DNA of 64,000 nucleotides from Phymorhynchus buccinoides (taxonomy: Eukaryota > Mollusca > Gastropoda > Neogastropoda > Raphitomidae): contig CM065700.1 in assembly GCA_017654935.2 (NCBI GenBank), positions 51,061,927-51,125,926 on the forward strand, given 5' to 3'. Shown here one piece after another: positions 48,545 to 61,400 of this stretch. Each line of letters begins with the position of its first letter. Within the stretch, counting starts at the first letter, position 1. Below the pieces are notes generated by a model. It was not told the DNA's origin. It made no database searches and saw only the letters and a list, made by a program, of their open reading frames with translations. Made by a program: the position numbers and the translations under genes.

Positions 48545-49130
48545 CTGTGGTCTCCCTGCAGATTTTCTCCCCTTGGTCTCCCTGCAGATCTTCTCCCCTT
48601 GGTCTCCCTGCCGATCTTCTCCCCTTGGTCTCCCTGCAGATCTTCTCCCCTTGGTCTCCCTGCAGATCTTCTCCCCTTGGTCTCCCTGCAGATCTTCTCC
48701 CCTTGGTCTCCCTGCAGATCTTCTCCCCTTGGTCTCCCTGCAGATCTTCTCCCCTTGGTCTCCCTGCAGATCTTCTCCCCTTGGTCTCCCTGCAGATCTT
48801 CTCCCCTTGGTCTCCCTGCAGATCTTCTCCCCTTGGTCTCCCTGCAGATATTCTCCCCTTGGTCTCCCTGCAGATATTCTCCCCTTGGTCTCCCTGCAGA
48901 TCTTCTCCCCTTGGTCTCCCTGCAGATCTTCTCCCCTTGGTCTCCCTGCAGATCTTCTCCCCTTGGTCTCCCTGCAGATCTTCTCCCCTTGGTCTCCCTG
49001 CAGATCTTCTCCCCTTGGTCTCCCTGCAGATGTTCTCCCCTTGGTCTCCCTGCAGATCTTCTCCCCTTGGTCTCCCTGCAGATCTTCTCCCTGTGGTCTC
49101 CCTGCAGATCTTCTCCCCTCTCCCCAAGAG
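48545..49130. repeat. 26-bp minisatellite, about 22 copies
   Basis: The unit is ctccctgcagatcttctccc cttggt, with a PstI-like ctgcag and BglII-like agatct core. It is nearly homogeneous. Several frames on both strands stay open because of the repeat. Confidence 0.97.
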
Positions 49131-49435
49131 GAGTATGGAGGAATGAGGAGTAATCTATCTCCCTGTGGTCTCCCTGCAGATCTTCTCCCCTCTCCCCATG
49201 AGGAGTATGGAGGAATGAGGAGTAATCTATCTCCCTGTGGTCTCCCTGCAGATCTTCTCCCCTCTCCCCAAGAGGAGTATGGAGGAATGAGGAGTAATCT
49301 ATCTCCCTGTGGTCTCCCTGCAGATCTTCTCCCCTCTCCCCAAGAGGAGTATGGAGGAATGAGGAGTAATCTATCTCCCTGTGGTCTCCCTGCAGATCTT
49401 CTCCCCTCTCCCCATGAGGAGTATGGAGAACATAA
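49131..49435. repeat. 72-bp higher-order unit, five copies
   Basis: gagtatggaggaatgaggag recurs at 49131, 49203, 49275, 49347 and (truncated) 49419, always followed by taatctatctccctgtggtc and one 26-bp unit. It grew from the right end of the 26-bp array. Confidence 0.94.
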
Positions 49436-49489
49436 AGTCACAGGAGACCCATCCTTTGTTTGAGTTTTAACCTCTGCTTTAATTATGGA

Positions 49490-50935
49490 GAAATATCCCT
49501 AATACCTCCCTTGGAATCTCCCTAATATCTCCCTAATAATACCTCCCTTGGAATCTCCCTAATACCTCCCTTGGAATCTCCCTAATACCTCCCTTGGAAT
49601 CTCCCTAATACCTCCCTTGGAATCTCCCTAATACCTCCCTTGGAATCTCCCTAATACCTCCCTTGGAATCTCCCTAATACCTCCCTTGGAATCTCCTTTG
49701 GAATCTCCCTAATACCTCCCTTGGAATCTCCCTAATACCTCCCTTGGAATCTCCCTAATACCTCCCTTGGAATCTCCCTAATACCTCCCTTGGAATCTCC
49801 CTAATACCTCCCATGGAATCTCCCTAATACCTCCCTTGGAATCTCCCTAATACCTCCCTTGGAATCTCCCTAATACCTCCCTTGGAATCTCCCTAATACC
49901 TCCCTTGGAATCTCCCTCCCTAATACCTCCCTTGGAATCTCCCTAATACCTCCCTTGGAAATCTCCCTAATACCTCCCTTGGAATCTCCCTTGGAATCTC
50001 CCTAATACCTCCCTTGGAATCTCCCTAATACCTCCCTTGGAATCTCCCTAATACCTCCCTTGGAATCTCCCTAATACCTCCCTTGGAATCTCCCTAATAC
50101 CTCCCTTGGAATCTCCCTAATACCTCCCTTGGAATCTCCCTAATACCTCCCTTGGAATCTCCCTAATACCTCCCTTGGAATCTCCCTAATACCTCCCTTG
50201 GAATCTCCCTAATACCTCCCTTGGAATCTCCCTAATACCTCCCTTGGAATCTCCCTTGGAATAATACCTCCCTTGGAATCTCCCTAATACCTCCCTTGGA
50301 ATCTCCCTCCCTAATACCTCCCTTGGAATCTCCCTAATACCTCCCTTGGAATCTCCCTAATACCTCCCTTGGAATCTCCCTAATACCTCCCTTGGAATCT
50401 CCCTAATACCTCCCTTGGAATCTCCCTAATACCTCCCTTGGAATCTCCCTAATACCTCCCTTGGAATCTCCCTAATACCTCCCTTGGAATCTCCCTTGGA
50501 ATCTCCCTAATACCTCCCTTGGAATGGAATCTCCCTAATACCTCCCTTGGAATCTCCCTAATACCTCCCTTGGAATCTCCCTAATACCTCCCTTGGAATC
50601 TCCCTAATACCTCCCTTGGAATCTCCCTAATACCTCCCTTGGAATCTCCCTAATACCTCCCTTGGAATCTCCCTAATACCTCCCTTGGAATCTCCCTAAT
50701 ACCTCCCTTGGAATCTCCCTTGGAATCTCCCTAATACCTCCCTTGGAATCTCCCTTGGAATCTCCCTAATACCTCCCTTGGAATCTCCCTAATACCTCCC
50801 TTGGAATCTCCCTAATCTCCCTAATCTCCCTAATACCTCCCTTGGAATCTCCCTAATACCTCCCTTGGAATCTCCCTAATACCTCCCTTGGAATCTCCCT
50901 AATACCTCCCATGGAATCTCCCTTGGAATCTCCCT
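49490..50935. repeat. 23-bp minisatellite, about 60 copies
   Basis: The unit is aatacctcccttggaatctc cct, with occasional partial units (ttggaatctccct doublets). It shares the ctccct core with both arrays on its left. Confidence 0.97.
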
Positions 50936-51079
50936 ACTATCTCCATGATGATCCATGGTTTCGTTCTGTGGACATGTGAAAGGCTGTTGAAACAAAGGGA
51001 GGTGATAAACTGGGGGGTGGGGGGGGGGGGTGGGGGGGGTTCTTTATGTGTTTCATGTTTTAAAAAGTGTTGCCCACTC

Positions 51080-52062
51080 TTAACTTTCTTCATTGGCTGA
51101 CAATGTGCATGATTTTCAATCATTCAGTGACATCAGCCTGCAGTTGGGCCGACAGTAACATGAGAGCTGTGCAATCCATGATGATGGAAAGCCGTGGTAC
51201 AGCTTTCTTCATTGGCTGACAGCCTGCAGTAGGGCCGACAGTAACATGAGAGCTGTGCAATCCATGATGATGGAAAGCCGTGGTACAGCTTTCTTCATTG
51301 GCTGACAGCCTGCAGTAGGGCCGACAGTAACATGAGAGCTGTGCAATCCATGATGATGGAAAGCCGTGGTACAGCTTTCTTCATTGGCTGACAGCCTGCA
51401 GTTGGGCCGACAGTAACATGAGAGCTGTGCAATCCATGATGATGGAAAGCCGTGGTACAGCTTTCTTCATTGGCTGACAGCCTGCAGTTGGGCCGACAGT
51501 AACATGAGAGCTGTGCAATCCATGATGATGGAAAGCCGTGGTACAGCTTTCTTCATTGGCTGACAGCCTGCAGTTGGGCCGACAGTAACATGAGAGTTGT
51601 GCAATCCATGATGATGGAAAGCCGTGGTACAGCTTTCTTCATTGGCTGACAGCCTGCAGTAGGGCCGACAGTAACATGAGAGCTGTGCAATCCATGATGA
51701 TGGAAAGCCGTGGTACAGCTTTCTTCATTGGCTGACAGCCTGCAGTTGGGCCGACAGTAACATGAGAGCTGTGCAATCCATGATGATGGAAAGCCGTGGT
51801 ACAGCTTTCTTCATTGGCTGACAGCCTGCAGTTGGGCCGACAGTAACATGAGAGCTGTGCAATCCATGATGATGGAAAGCCGTGGTACAGCTTTCTTCAT
51901 TGGCTGACAGCCTGCAGTTGGGCCGACAGTAACATGAGAGCTGTGCAATCCATGATGATGGAAAGCCGTGGTACAGCTTTCTTCATTGGCTGACAGCCTG
52001 CAGTTGGGCCGACCGTAACATGAGAGCTGTGCAATCCATGATGATGGAAAGCCGTGGTACAG
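51080..52062. repeat. 86-bp minisatellite, about 11 copies
   Basis: The unit begins cttcattggctgacagcctg and continues cagttgggccgacagtaacatgagagc, with ttgggcc/tagggcc variants. It follows a spacer (50936-51079) holding a G homopolymer block at about 51013-51041. No gene is seen. Confidence 0.96.
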
Positions 52063-52620
52063 CGGTGTCTTTAGTGAAGGACTGACTCTCCAACTAGGGG
52101 GCGTCTGTGCTGGCTTAGTGCTGCAGCCAAAGGGATGGGTTTGCCTTTGGGGACCTTCCCTAATCCCCGCTGTCCTCAAATCCTTTTGGTGCAAAGTGGG
52201 GATGTGCCCCTGGCAGGGCTTCCACAATAAACAAATTCCAGGCCTGCCCTCAGAATAGCAATCGCTGCCTCTGCTATCTGGAAACAATGGTGGTGCAACT
52301 AACAGTGCACACACATGCATGCACACACACACACACACACACTGATGCACACACACAGGCACACACATGCATGCACACACACAGGCACACACATGCATGC
52401 ACACACACACACTGATGCACACACACACACACACACACAAACATGTGCGCACGCACTCACACACACATAATGAAGGATGAAGAGAAGGAAGGAAGAAGTA
52501 GAGAGAGGTCCGGGTTGTCTTGTGTCGGCTTAATTAGCTTAGATTAAGGTAGAAGACAAATGTTGGGATGGATTGTTCGCTAGTCTTTGTCTTTGTTTAA
52601 ACAATAATGTATGTAAAGGT
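52063..52620. other. Unique spacer with (CA)n
   Basis: 52063-52295 is single-copy with no clear frame and one AATAAA at about 52227. 52305-52465 is a cacacacatgcatgcacaca-type repeat. 52466-52620 is single-copy. I see no gene. Confidence 0.7.
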
Positions 52621-52733
52621 GAAAACTGATCATGTATGTAATGGTGAAAACTGATCATGTATGTAAAGGTGAAAACTGATCATGTATGTAAAGGTGAAAA
52701 CTGATCATGTATGTAAAGGTGAAAACTGATGTG
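52608..52733. repeat. 25-bp minisatellite, five copies
   Basis: The unit is atgtatgtaaaggtgaaaac tgatc; one copy has taatgg for taaagg. The sequence 52734-52878 is unique. Confidence 0.93.
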
Positions 52734-52878
52734 TGCGATAGTTCTAGTGAACACTGTTTCCACATACTTATGTAGCAAAATGTGTGTATGCCGTTCACAA
52801 CAGTTTCATTTGTTTATTCAACAACCGGGTTTTGTTTTTGCCTTTGTCTGTTGACTGACTGCTAAGATAACGCATTAA

Positions 52879-53435
52879 AAACAGTTAGTTGGATTCCAGC
52901 AACATTTTATGGAGTGGTAGACTATCTCCAACTAAAACAGTTAGTTGGATTCCAGCGACATTTTATGGAGTGGTAGACTATCTCCAACTAAAACAGTTAG
53001 TTGGATTCCAGCGACATTTTATGGAGTGGTAGACTATCTCCAACTAAAACAGTTAGTTGGATTCCAGCAACATTTTATGGAGTGGTAGACTATCTCCAAC
53101 TAAAACAGTTAGTTGGATTCCAGCAACATTTTATGGAGTGGTAGACTATCTCCAACTAAAACAGTTAGTTGGATTCCAGCGACATTTTATGGAGTGGTAG
53201 ACTATCTCCAACTAAAACAGTTAGTTGGATTCCAGCGACATTTTATGGAGTGGTAGACTATCTCCAACTAAAACAGTTAGTTGGATTCCAGTGACATTTT
53301 ATGGAGTGGTAGACTATCTCCAACTAAAACAGTTAGTTGGATTCCAGCGACATTTTATGGAGTGGTAGACTATCTCCAACTAAAACAGTTAGTTGGATTC
53401 CAGCGACATTTTATGGAGTGGTAGACTATCTCCTA
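52879..53435. repeat. 56-bp minisatellite, ten copies
   Basis: The unit is aaaacagttagttggattcc agcgacattttatggagtgg tagactatctccaact. Copies differ mostly at agcGac/agcAac/agtGac. Confidence 0.96.
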
Positions 53436-53508
53436 AAACATTTCTGTACAATTTTCAGTTGGTCTGGATATTGTCAATATATTCAGGAAATTTTGGTTGA
53501 TTTTTATG

Positions 53509-53800
53509 TGTTGTTTCCCGTGGAGCATGTACAACAAATTAGCTCTAAATGGTACCCTTTGCCTGTGCATTCTACAACTACGAGTCATTGACTGGATGAT
53601 GATGTGTTGCTTCACATGGAGCATGTACAACAAATTAGCTCTAAATGGTACCCTTTGCCTGTGCATTCTACAACTACGAGTCATTGACTGGATGATGATG
53701 TGTTGCTTCACGTGGAGCATGTACAACAAACTAGCTCTAAATGGTACCCTTTGCCTGTGCATTCTACGACTACGAGTCATTGACTGGATGATGATTTTCT
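53509..53800. repeat. 96-bp repeat, three copies
   Basis: tggagcatgtacaacaaatt recurs at 53521, 53617 and 53713. The 96-bp period is divisible by three, so both strands show 32-residue repeat frames. I found no domain and do not call a gene. Confidence 0.95.
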
Positions 53801-53859
53801 GTAAATCAGGAATATGCAGATAAAGTGGCAGAGTAGTGAAGACGATGGGTTGAAAATGC

Positions 53860-54525
53860 ATAATTGATTATTGATAATTGATTGTCATAATTGATCATGG
53901 ATAATTGATTTTCATGATTGATCATGTATAATTGATTGTCATAATAGATCATGCATAATTGTCATAGATCATGGATAATTGATTGTCATAATTGATCATG
54001 GATAATTGTCATAATAGATCATGGATAATTGATTGTCATAATTGATCATGGATAATTGTCATAATAGATCATGGATAATTGATTGTCATAATAGATAATT
54101 GATTGTCATAATAGATAATTGATTGTCATAATTGATCATGGATAATTGATTGTCATAATAGATCATGGATAATTGATTGTCATAATAGATAATTGATTGT
54201 CATAATTGATCATGGATAATTGATTGTCATAATAGATAATTGATTGTCATAATTGATCATGGATAATTGATTGTCATAATTGATCATGGATAATTGATTG
54301 TCATAATTGATCATGGATAATTGATTGTCATAATTGATCATGGATAATTGATTGTCATAATAGATCATTGATTGTCATAATTGATCATGGATAATTGATT
54401 GTCATAATAGATCATGGATAATTGTCATAATAGATCATGGATAATTGATTGTCATAATTGATCATGGATAATTGATTGTCATAATAGATCATGGATAATT
54501 GATTGTCATAATAGATCATGGATAA
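53860..54525. repeat. AT-rich 27-bp minisatellite with deletion variants
   Basis: The unit is attgatcatggataattgat tgtcata, with tagatcatgg variants and shorter units lacking gatcatgg. It contains short palindromes (tgatca, caattatg/cataattg). Confidence 0.94.
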
Positions 54526-54607
54526 CCCATTGGGGTTTCTTGGTGTGGATTGCGATTCCTTCATCAACATTTAAAAAAAAATGATTTAAACAAAATCACT
54601 CCTGATT

Positions 54608-55001
54608 TGCCTCCCTTTTGTCAAGCATCCTGCGGTCACTTCCATTGGGCCTTGAGCCTTTTAAAACTGTGAGGCGTCTCTTGATGGAGGTCTGCATGAA
54701 GTCAGTGCCTCCCTTTTGTCAAGCATCCTGCGGTCACTTCCATTGGGCCTTGAGCCTTTTAAAACTGTGAGGCGTCTCTTGATGGAGGTCTGCATGAAGT
54801 CAGTGCCTCCCTTTTGTCAAGCATCCTGCGGTCACTTCCATTGGGCCTTGAGCCTTTTAAAACTGTGAGGCGTCTCTTGATGGAGGTCTGCATGAAGTCA
54901 GTGCCTCCCTTTTGTCAAGCATCCTGCGGTCACTTCCATTGGGCCTTGAGCCTTTTAAAACTGTGAGGCGTCTCTTGATGGAGGTCTGCATGAAGTCAGT
55001 G
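54608..55001. repeat. 98-bp repeat, four copies
   Basis: The unit starts tgcctcccttttgtcaagca and recurs at 54608, 54706, 54804 and 54902; copies are essentially identical. Confidence 0.96.
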
Positions 55002-55479
55002 CTTTCTAGTTTTGGAAATGTGGTGAAGTTATCACCCCTGGCAATACATGTGAGGGGGGGGGGGGGGGGGGGGGGGGGGAGAGGGGGGGGAAAGGGGAAG
55101 GGGGTGTGTGGATGTGTGGAACAAAACAATATATTATGGAAAGATGATCCAATAAGTAAGATACTTTTGCTCAAAACACATGGAGAGAGAGAGTAACCTG
55201 GTAATAAAGATTACATCTTTAGAATGTTTGGCAGTAATTTACTATTTGAAAGGTCAGATTTGTTTGTATTGTCAATAATGTTTTACATTCTTTTTCATTT
55301 AAAAAAAAATGCAGGCATTTGTGTATTTAGCACTCATTTTAAAAGTTCATTTAAACATATATATATCATATTTTATTTTCCTTTTAATCAATGTTTACCC
55401 CCCCCCCCCCCTTCCCTTTTGTATTGTCCCTATTGAAATAAATGTTGACCCAATCTTGATCTAAATGATGAACAAATTA
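55002..55479. other. Unique spacer with G and C homopolymers
   Basis: Contains a long G-rich tract at about 55054-55100 and a C run at about 55398-55410. The rest is AT-rich and single-copy. No convincing frame. Confidence 0.7.
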
Positions 55480-58400
55480 CTTTTGTGTATCTATACCCAC
55501 CCTCCCTCCCCTCTTAATGTCCTGATATGTATAGATAGAACCTCTTTTGTGTATCTATGCCCACCCCTCTCCTCTTAATGATGTCCTGATATGTATAGAT
55601 AGAACCTCTTTTGTGTATCTATACCCACCCCTCCCTCCCCTCTTAATGTCCTGATATGTATAGATAGAACCTCTTTTGTGTATCTATGCCCACCCCTCCC
55701 TCTCCTCTTAATGATGTCCTGATATGTATAGATAGAACCTCTTTTGTGTATCTATACCCACCCCTCCCTCCCCTCTTAATGTCCTGATATGTATAGATAG
55801 AACCTCTTTTGTGTATCTATACCCACCCTCCCTCCCCTCTTAATGTCCTGATATGTATAGATAGAACTGTATCCATACCCACCCTCCCTCTCCTCTTAAA
55901 GATGTCCTGATATGTATAGATAGAACCTCTTTTGTGTATCCATACCCACCCCTCCCTCCCCTCTTAATGTCCTGATATGTATAGATAGAACCTCTTTTGT
56001 GTATCTATACCCACCCTCCCTCCCCTCTTAATGATGTCCTGATATGTATAGATAGAACCTCTTTTGTGTATCTATACCCACCCCTCCCTCCCCTCTTAAT
56101 GATGTCCTGATACGTATAGATAGAACCTCTTTTGTGTATCTATACCCACCCTCCCTCCCCTCTTAATGATGTCCTGATATGTATAGATAGAACCTCTTTT
56201 GTGTATCTATACCCACCCCTCCCTCCCCTCTTAATGATGTCCTGATACGTATAGATAGAACCTCTTTTGTGTATCTATACCCACCCTCCCTCCCCTCTTA
56301 ATGTCCTGATATGTATAGATAGAACCTCTTTTGTGTATCTATACCCACCCTCCCTCCCCTCTTAATGTCCTGATATGCATAGATAGAACCTCTTTTGTGT
56401 ATCCATACCCACCCTCCCTCCCCTCTTAATGTCCTGATATGTATAGATAGAACCTCTTTTGTGTATCTATACCCACCCTCCCTCCCCTCTTAATGTCCTG
56501 ATATGTATAGATAGAACCTCTTTTGTGTATCTATACCCACCCCTCCCTCTCCTCTTAATGATGTCCTGATATGTATAGATAGAACCTCTTTTGTGTATCT
56601 ATACCCACCCCTCCCTCCCCTCTTAATGTCCTGATATGTATAGATAGAACCTCTTTTGTGTATCTATACCCACCCTCCCTCCCCTCTTAATGTCCTGATA
56701 TGTATAGATAGAACCTCTTTTGTGTATCCATACCCACCCTCCCTCCCCTCTTAATGTCCTGATATGTATAGATAGAACCTCTTTTGTGTATCTATACCCA
56801 CCCTCCCTCCCCTCTTAATGTCCTGATATGTATAGATAGAACCTCTTTTGTGTATCCATACCCACCCTCCCTCTCCTCTTAATGATGTCCTGATATGTAT
56901 AGATAGAACCTCTTTTGTGTATCCATACCCACCCCTCCCTCCCCTCTTAATGTCCTGATATGTATAGATAGAACCTCTTTTGTGTATCTATACCCACCCT
57001 CCCTCCCCTCTTAATGATGTCCTGATATGTATAGATAGAACCTCTTTTGTGTATCTATACCCACCCCTCCCTCCCCTCTTAATGATGTCCTGATACGTAT
57101 AGATAGAACCTCTTTTGTGTATCTATACCCACCCTCCCTCCCCTCTTAATGATGTCCTGATATGTATAGATAGAACCTCTTTTGTGTATCTATACCCACC
57201 CCTCCCTCCCCTCTTAATGATGTCCTGATACGTATAGATAGAACCTCTTTTGTGTATCTATACCCACCCTCCCTCCCCTCTTAATGTCCTGATATGTATA
57301 GATAGAACCTCTTTTGTGTATCTATACCCACCCTCCCTCCCCTCTTAATGTCCTGATATGCATAGATAGAACCTCTTTTGTGTATCCATACCCACCCCTC
57401 CCTCCCCTCTTAATGTCCTGATATGTATAGATAGAACCTCTTTTGTGTATCTATACCCACCCTCCCTCCCCTCTTAATGTCCTGATATGTATAGATAGAA
57501 CCTCTTTTGTGTATCTATACCCACCCCTCCCTCTCCTCTTAATGATGTCCTGATATGTATAGATAGAACCTCTTTTGTGTATCTATACCCACCCCTCCCT
57601 CCCCTCTTAATGTCCTGATATGTATAGATAGAACCTCTTTTGTGTATCTATACCCACCCTCCCTCCCCTCTTAATGTCCTGATATGTATAGATAGAACTG
57701 TATCCATACCCACCCTCCCTCTCCTCTTAAAGATGTCCTGATATGTATAGATAGAACCTCTTTTGTGTATCCATACCCACCCCTCCCTCCCCTCTTAATG
57801 TCCTGATATGTATAGATAGAACCTCTTTTGTGTATCTATACCCACCCTCCCTCCCCTCTTAATGATGTCCTGATATGTATAGATAGAACCTCTTTTGTGT
57901 ATCTATACCCACCCTCCCTCCCCTCTTAATGATGTCCTGATACGTATAGATAGAACCTCTTTTGTGTATCTATACCCACCCTCCCTCCCCTCTTAATGAT
58001 GTCCTGATATGTATAGATAGAACCTCTTTTGTGTATCTATACCCACCCCTCCCTCCCCTCTTAATGATGTCCTGATACGTATAGATAGAACCTCTTTTGT
58101 GTATCTATACCCACCCTCCCTCCCCTCTTAATGTCCTGATATGTATAGATAGAACCTCTTTTGTGTATCTATACCCACCCTCCCTCCCCTCTTAATGTCC
58201 TGATATGCATAGATAGAACCTCTTTTGTGTATCCATACCCACCCTCCCTCCCCTCTTAATGTCCTGATATGTATAGATAGAACCTCTTTTGTGTATCTAT
58301 ACCCACCCTCCCTCCCCTCTTAATGTCCTGATATGTATAGATAGAACCTCTTTTGTGTATCTATACCCACCCCTCCCTCTCCTCTTAATGATGTCCTGAT

Positions 58401-61400
58401 ATGTATAGATAGAACCTCTTTTGTGTATCTATACCCACCCCTCCCTCCCCTCTTAATGATGTCCTGATATGTATAGATAGAACCTCTTTTGTGTATCTAT
58501 ACCCACCCTCCCTCCCCTCTTAATGTCCTGATATGTATAGATAGAACTGTATCCATACCCACCCTCCCTCTCCTCTTAAAGATGTCCTGATATGTATAGA
58601 TAGAACCTCTTTTGTGTATCTATACCCACCCTCCCTCCCCTCTTAATGTCCTGATATGTATAGATAGAACCTCTTTTGTGTATCCATACCCACCCTCCCT
58701 CCCCTCTTAATGTCCTGATATGTATAGATAGAACCTCTTTTGTGTATCCATACCCACCCCTCCCTCCCCTCTTAATGTCCTGATATGCATAGATAGAACC
58801 TCTTTTGTGTATCTATACCCACCCTCCCTCCCCTCTTAATGATGTCCTGATATGTATAGATAGAACCTCTTTTGTGTATCTATACCCACCCCTCCCTCCC
58901 CTCTTAATGATGTCCTGATACGTATAGATAGAACCTCTTTTGTGTATCTATACCCACCCTCCCTCCCCTCTTAATGTCCTGATATGTATAGATAGAACCT
59001 CTTTTGTGTATCTATACCCACCCTCCCTCCCCTCTTAATGTCCTGATATGTATAGATAGAACCTCTTTTGTGTATCTATACCCACCCTCCCTCCCCTCTT
59101 AATGTCCTGATATGTATAGATAGAACCTCTTTTGTGTATCTATACCCACCCCTCCCTCTCCTCTTAATGATGTCCTGATATGTATAGATAGAACCTCTTT
59201 TGTGTATCTATACCCACCCCTCCCTCTCCTCTTAATGATGTCCTGATATGTATAGATAGAACCTCTTTTGTGTATCTATACCCACCCTCCCTCCCCTCTT
59301 AATGTCCTGATATGTATAGATAGAACCTCTTTTGTGTATCCATACCCACCCTCCCTCTCCTCTTAAAGATGTCCTGATATGTATAGATAGAACCTCTTTT
59401 GTGTATCTATACCCACCCTCCCTCCCCTCTTAATGTCCTGATATGTATAGATAGAACCTCTTTTGTGTATCCATACCCACCCCTCCCTCCCCTCTTAATG
59501 ATGTCCTGATATGTATAGATAGAACCTCTTTTGTGTATCTATACCCACCCTCCCTCCCCTCTTAAAGACCCACCACGTCACGAGTCAAAATCACGGTTTT
59601 CACGTGTTTTCCCTCTTACAGCTAGTAAGAAATCTTAAGAAATCTTCCTAGCATAAGAGGGAATGTGACACGTGACGTGGGGGGTCTTTAATGTCCTGAT
59701 ATGTATAGATAGAACCTCTTTTGTGTATCCATACCCACCCCTCCCTCTCCTCTTAATGATGTCCTGATATGTATAGATAGAACCTCTTTTGTGTATCCAT
59801 ACCCACCCCTCCCTCCCCTCTTAATGATGTCCTGATATGTATAGATAGAACCTCTTTTGTGTATCTATACCCACCCCTCCCTCTCCTCTTAATGATGTCC
59901 TGATATGTATAGATAGAACCTCTTTTGTGTATCTATACCCACCCCTCCCTCCCCTCTTAATGATGTCCTGATACGTATAGATAGAACCTCTTTTGTGTAT
60001 CCATACCCACCCTCCCTCTCCTCTTAATGATGTCCTGATATGTATAGATAGAACCTCTTTTGTGTATCTATACCCACCCTCCCTCCCCTCTTAATGTCCT
60101 GATATGTATAGATAGAACCTCTTTTGTGTATCTATACCCACCCTCCCTCCCCTCTTAATGATGTCCTGATATGTATAGATAGAACCTCTTTTGTGTATCC
60201 ATACCCACCCTCCCTCCCCTCTTAATGATGTCCTGATATGTATAGATCTATACTCACCCTCCCTCCCCTCTTAATGTCCTGATATGTATAGATAGAACCT
60301 CTTTTGTGTATCCATACCCACCCCTCCCTCCCCTCTTAATGATGTCCTGATATGTATAGATAGAACCTCTTTTGTGTATCTATACCCACCCCTCCCTCTC
60401 CTCTTAATGATGTCCTGATATGTATAGATAGAACCTCTTTTGTGTATCCATACCCACCCTCCCTCCCCTCTTAATGATGTCCTGATATGTATAGATCTAT
60501 ACTCACCCTCCCTCCCCTCTTAATGTCCTGATATGTATAGATAGAACCTCTTTTGTGTATCCATACCCACCCCTCCCTCCCCTCTTAATGATGTCCTGAT
60601 ATGTATAGATAGAACCTCTTTTGTGTATCTATACCCACCCCTCCCTCTCCTCTTAATGATGTCCTGATATGTATAGATAGAACCTCTTTTGTGTATCCAT
60701 ACCCACCCTCCCTCCCCTCTTAATGATGTCCTGATATGTATAGATCTATACTCACCCTCCCTCCCCTCTTAATGTCCTGATATGTATAGATAGAACCTCT
60801 TTTGTGTATCCATACCCACCCCTCCCTCCCCTCTTAATGATGTCCTGATATGTATAGATAGAACCTCTTTTGTGTATCTATACCCACCCCTCCCTCTCCT
60901 CTTAATGATGTCCTGATATGTATAGATAGAACCTCTTTTGTGTATCCATACCCACCCCTCCCTCCCCTCTTAATGATGTCCTGATATGTATAGATAGAAC
61001 CTCTTTTGTGTATCTATACCCACCCCTCCCTCTCCTCTTAATGATGTCCTGATATGTATAGATAGAACCTCTTTTGTGTATCCATACCCACCCTCCCTCT
61101 CCTCTTAATGATGTCCTGATATGTATAGATAGAACCTCTTTTGTGTATCTATACCCACCCTCCCTCCCCTCTTAATGTCCTGATATGTATAGATAGAACC
61201 TCTTTTGTGTATCCATACCCACCCCTCCCTCCCCTCTTAATGTCCTGATATGTATAGATAGAACCTCTTTTGTGTATCCATACCCACCCTCCCTCTCCTC
61301 TTAATGATGTCCTGATATGTATAGATAGAACCTCTTTTGTGTATCTATACCCACCCTCCCTCTCCTCTTAATGATGTCCTGATATGTATAGATAGAACCT

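Noticed and set aside
48456..49463. Multiple 180-300 residue frames on both strands in the 26-bp array
   Set aside because: Repeat artefact. The + strand pyrimidine-rich unit has no stops in several frames, and no domain or splice context supports a gene.
54857..55174. Frames with poly-Pro or poly-Gly near 55050
   Set aside because: They arise from a G homopolymer tract next to the 98-bp repeat; no support for coding.
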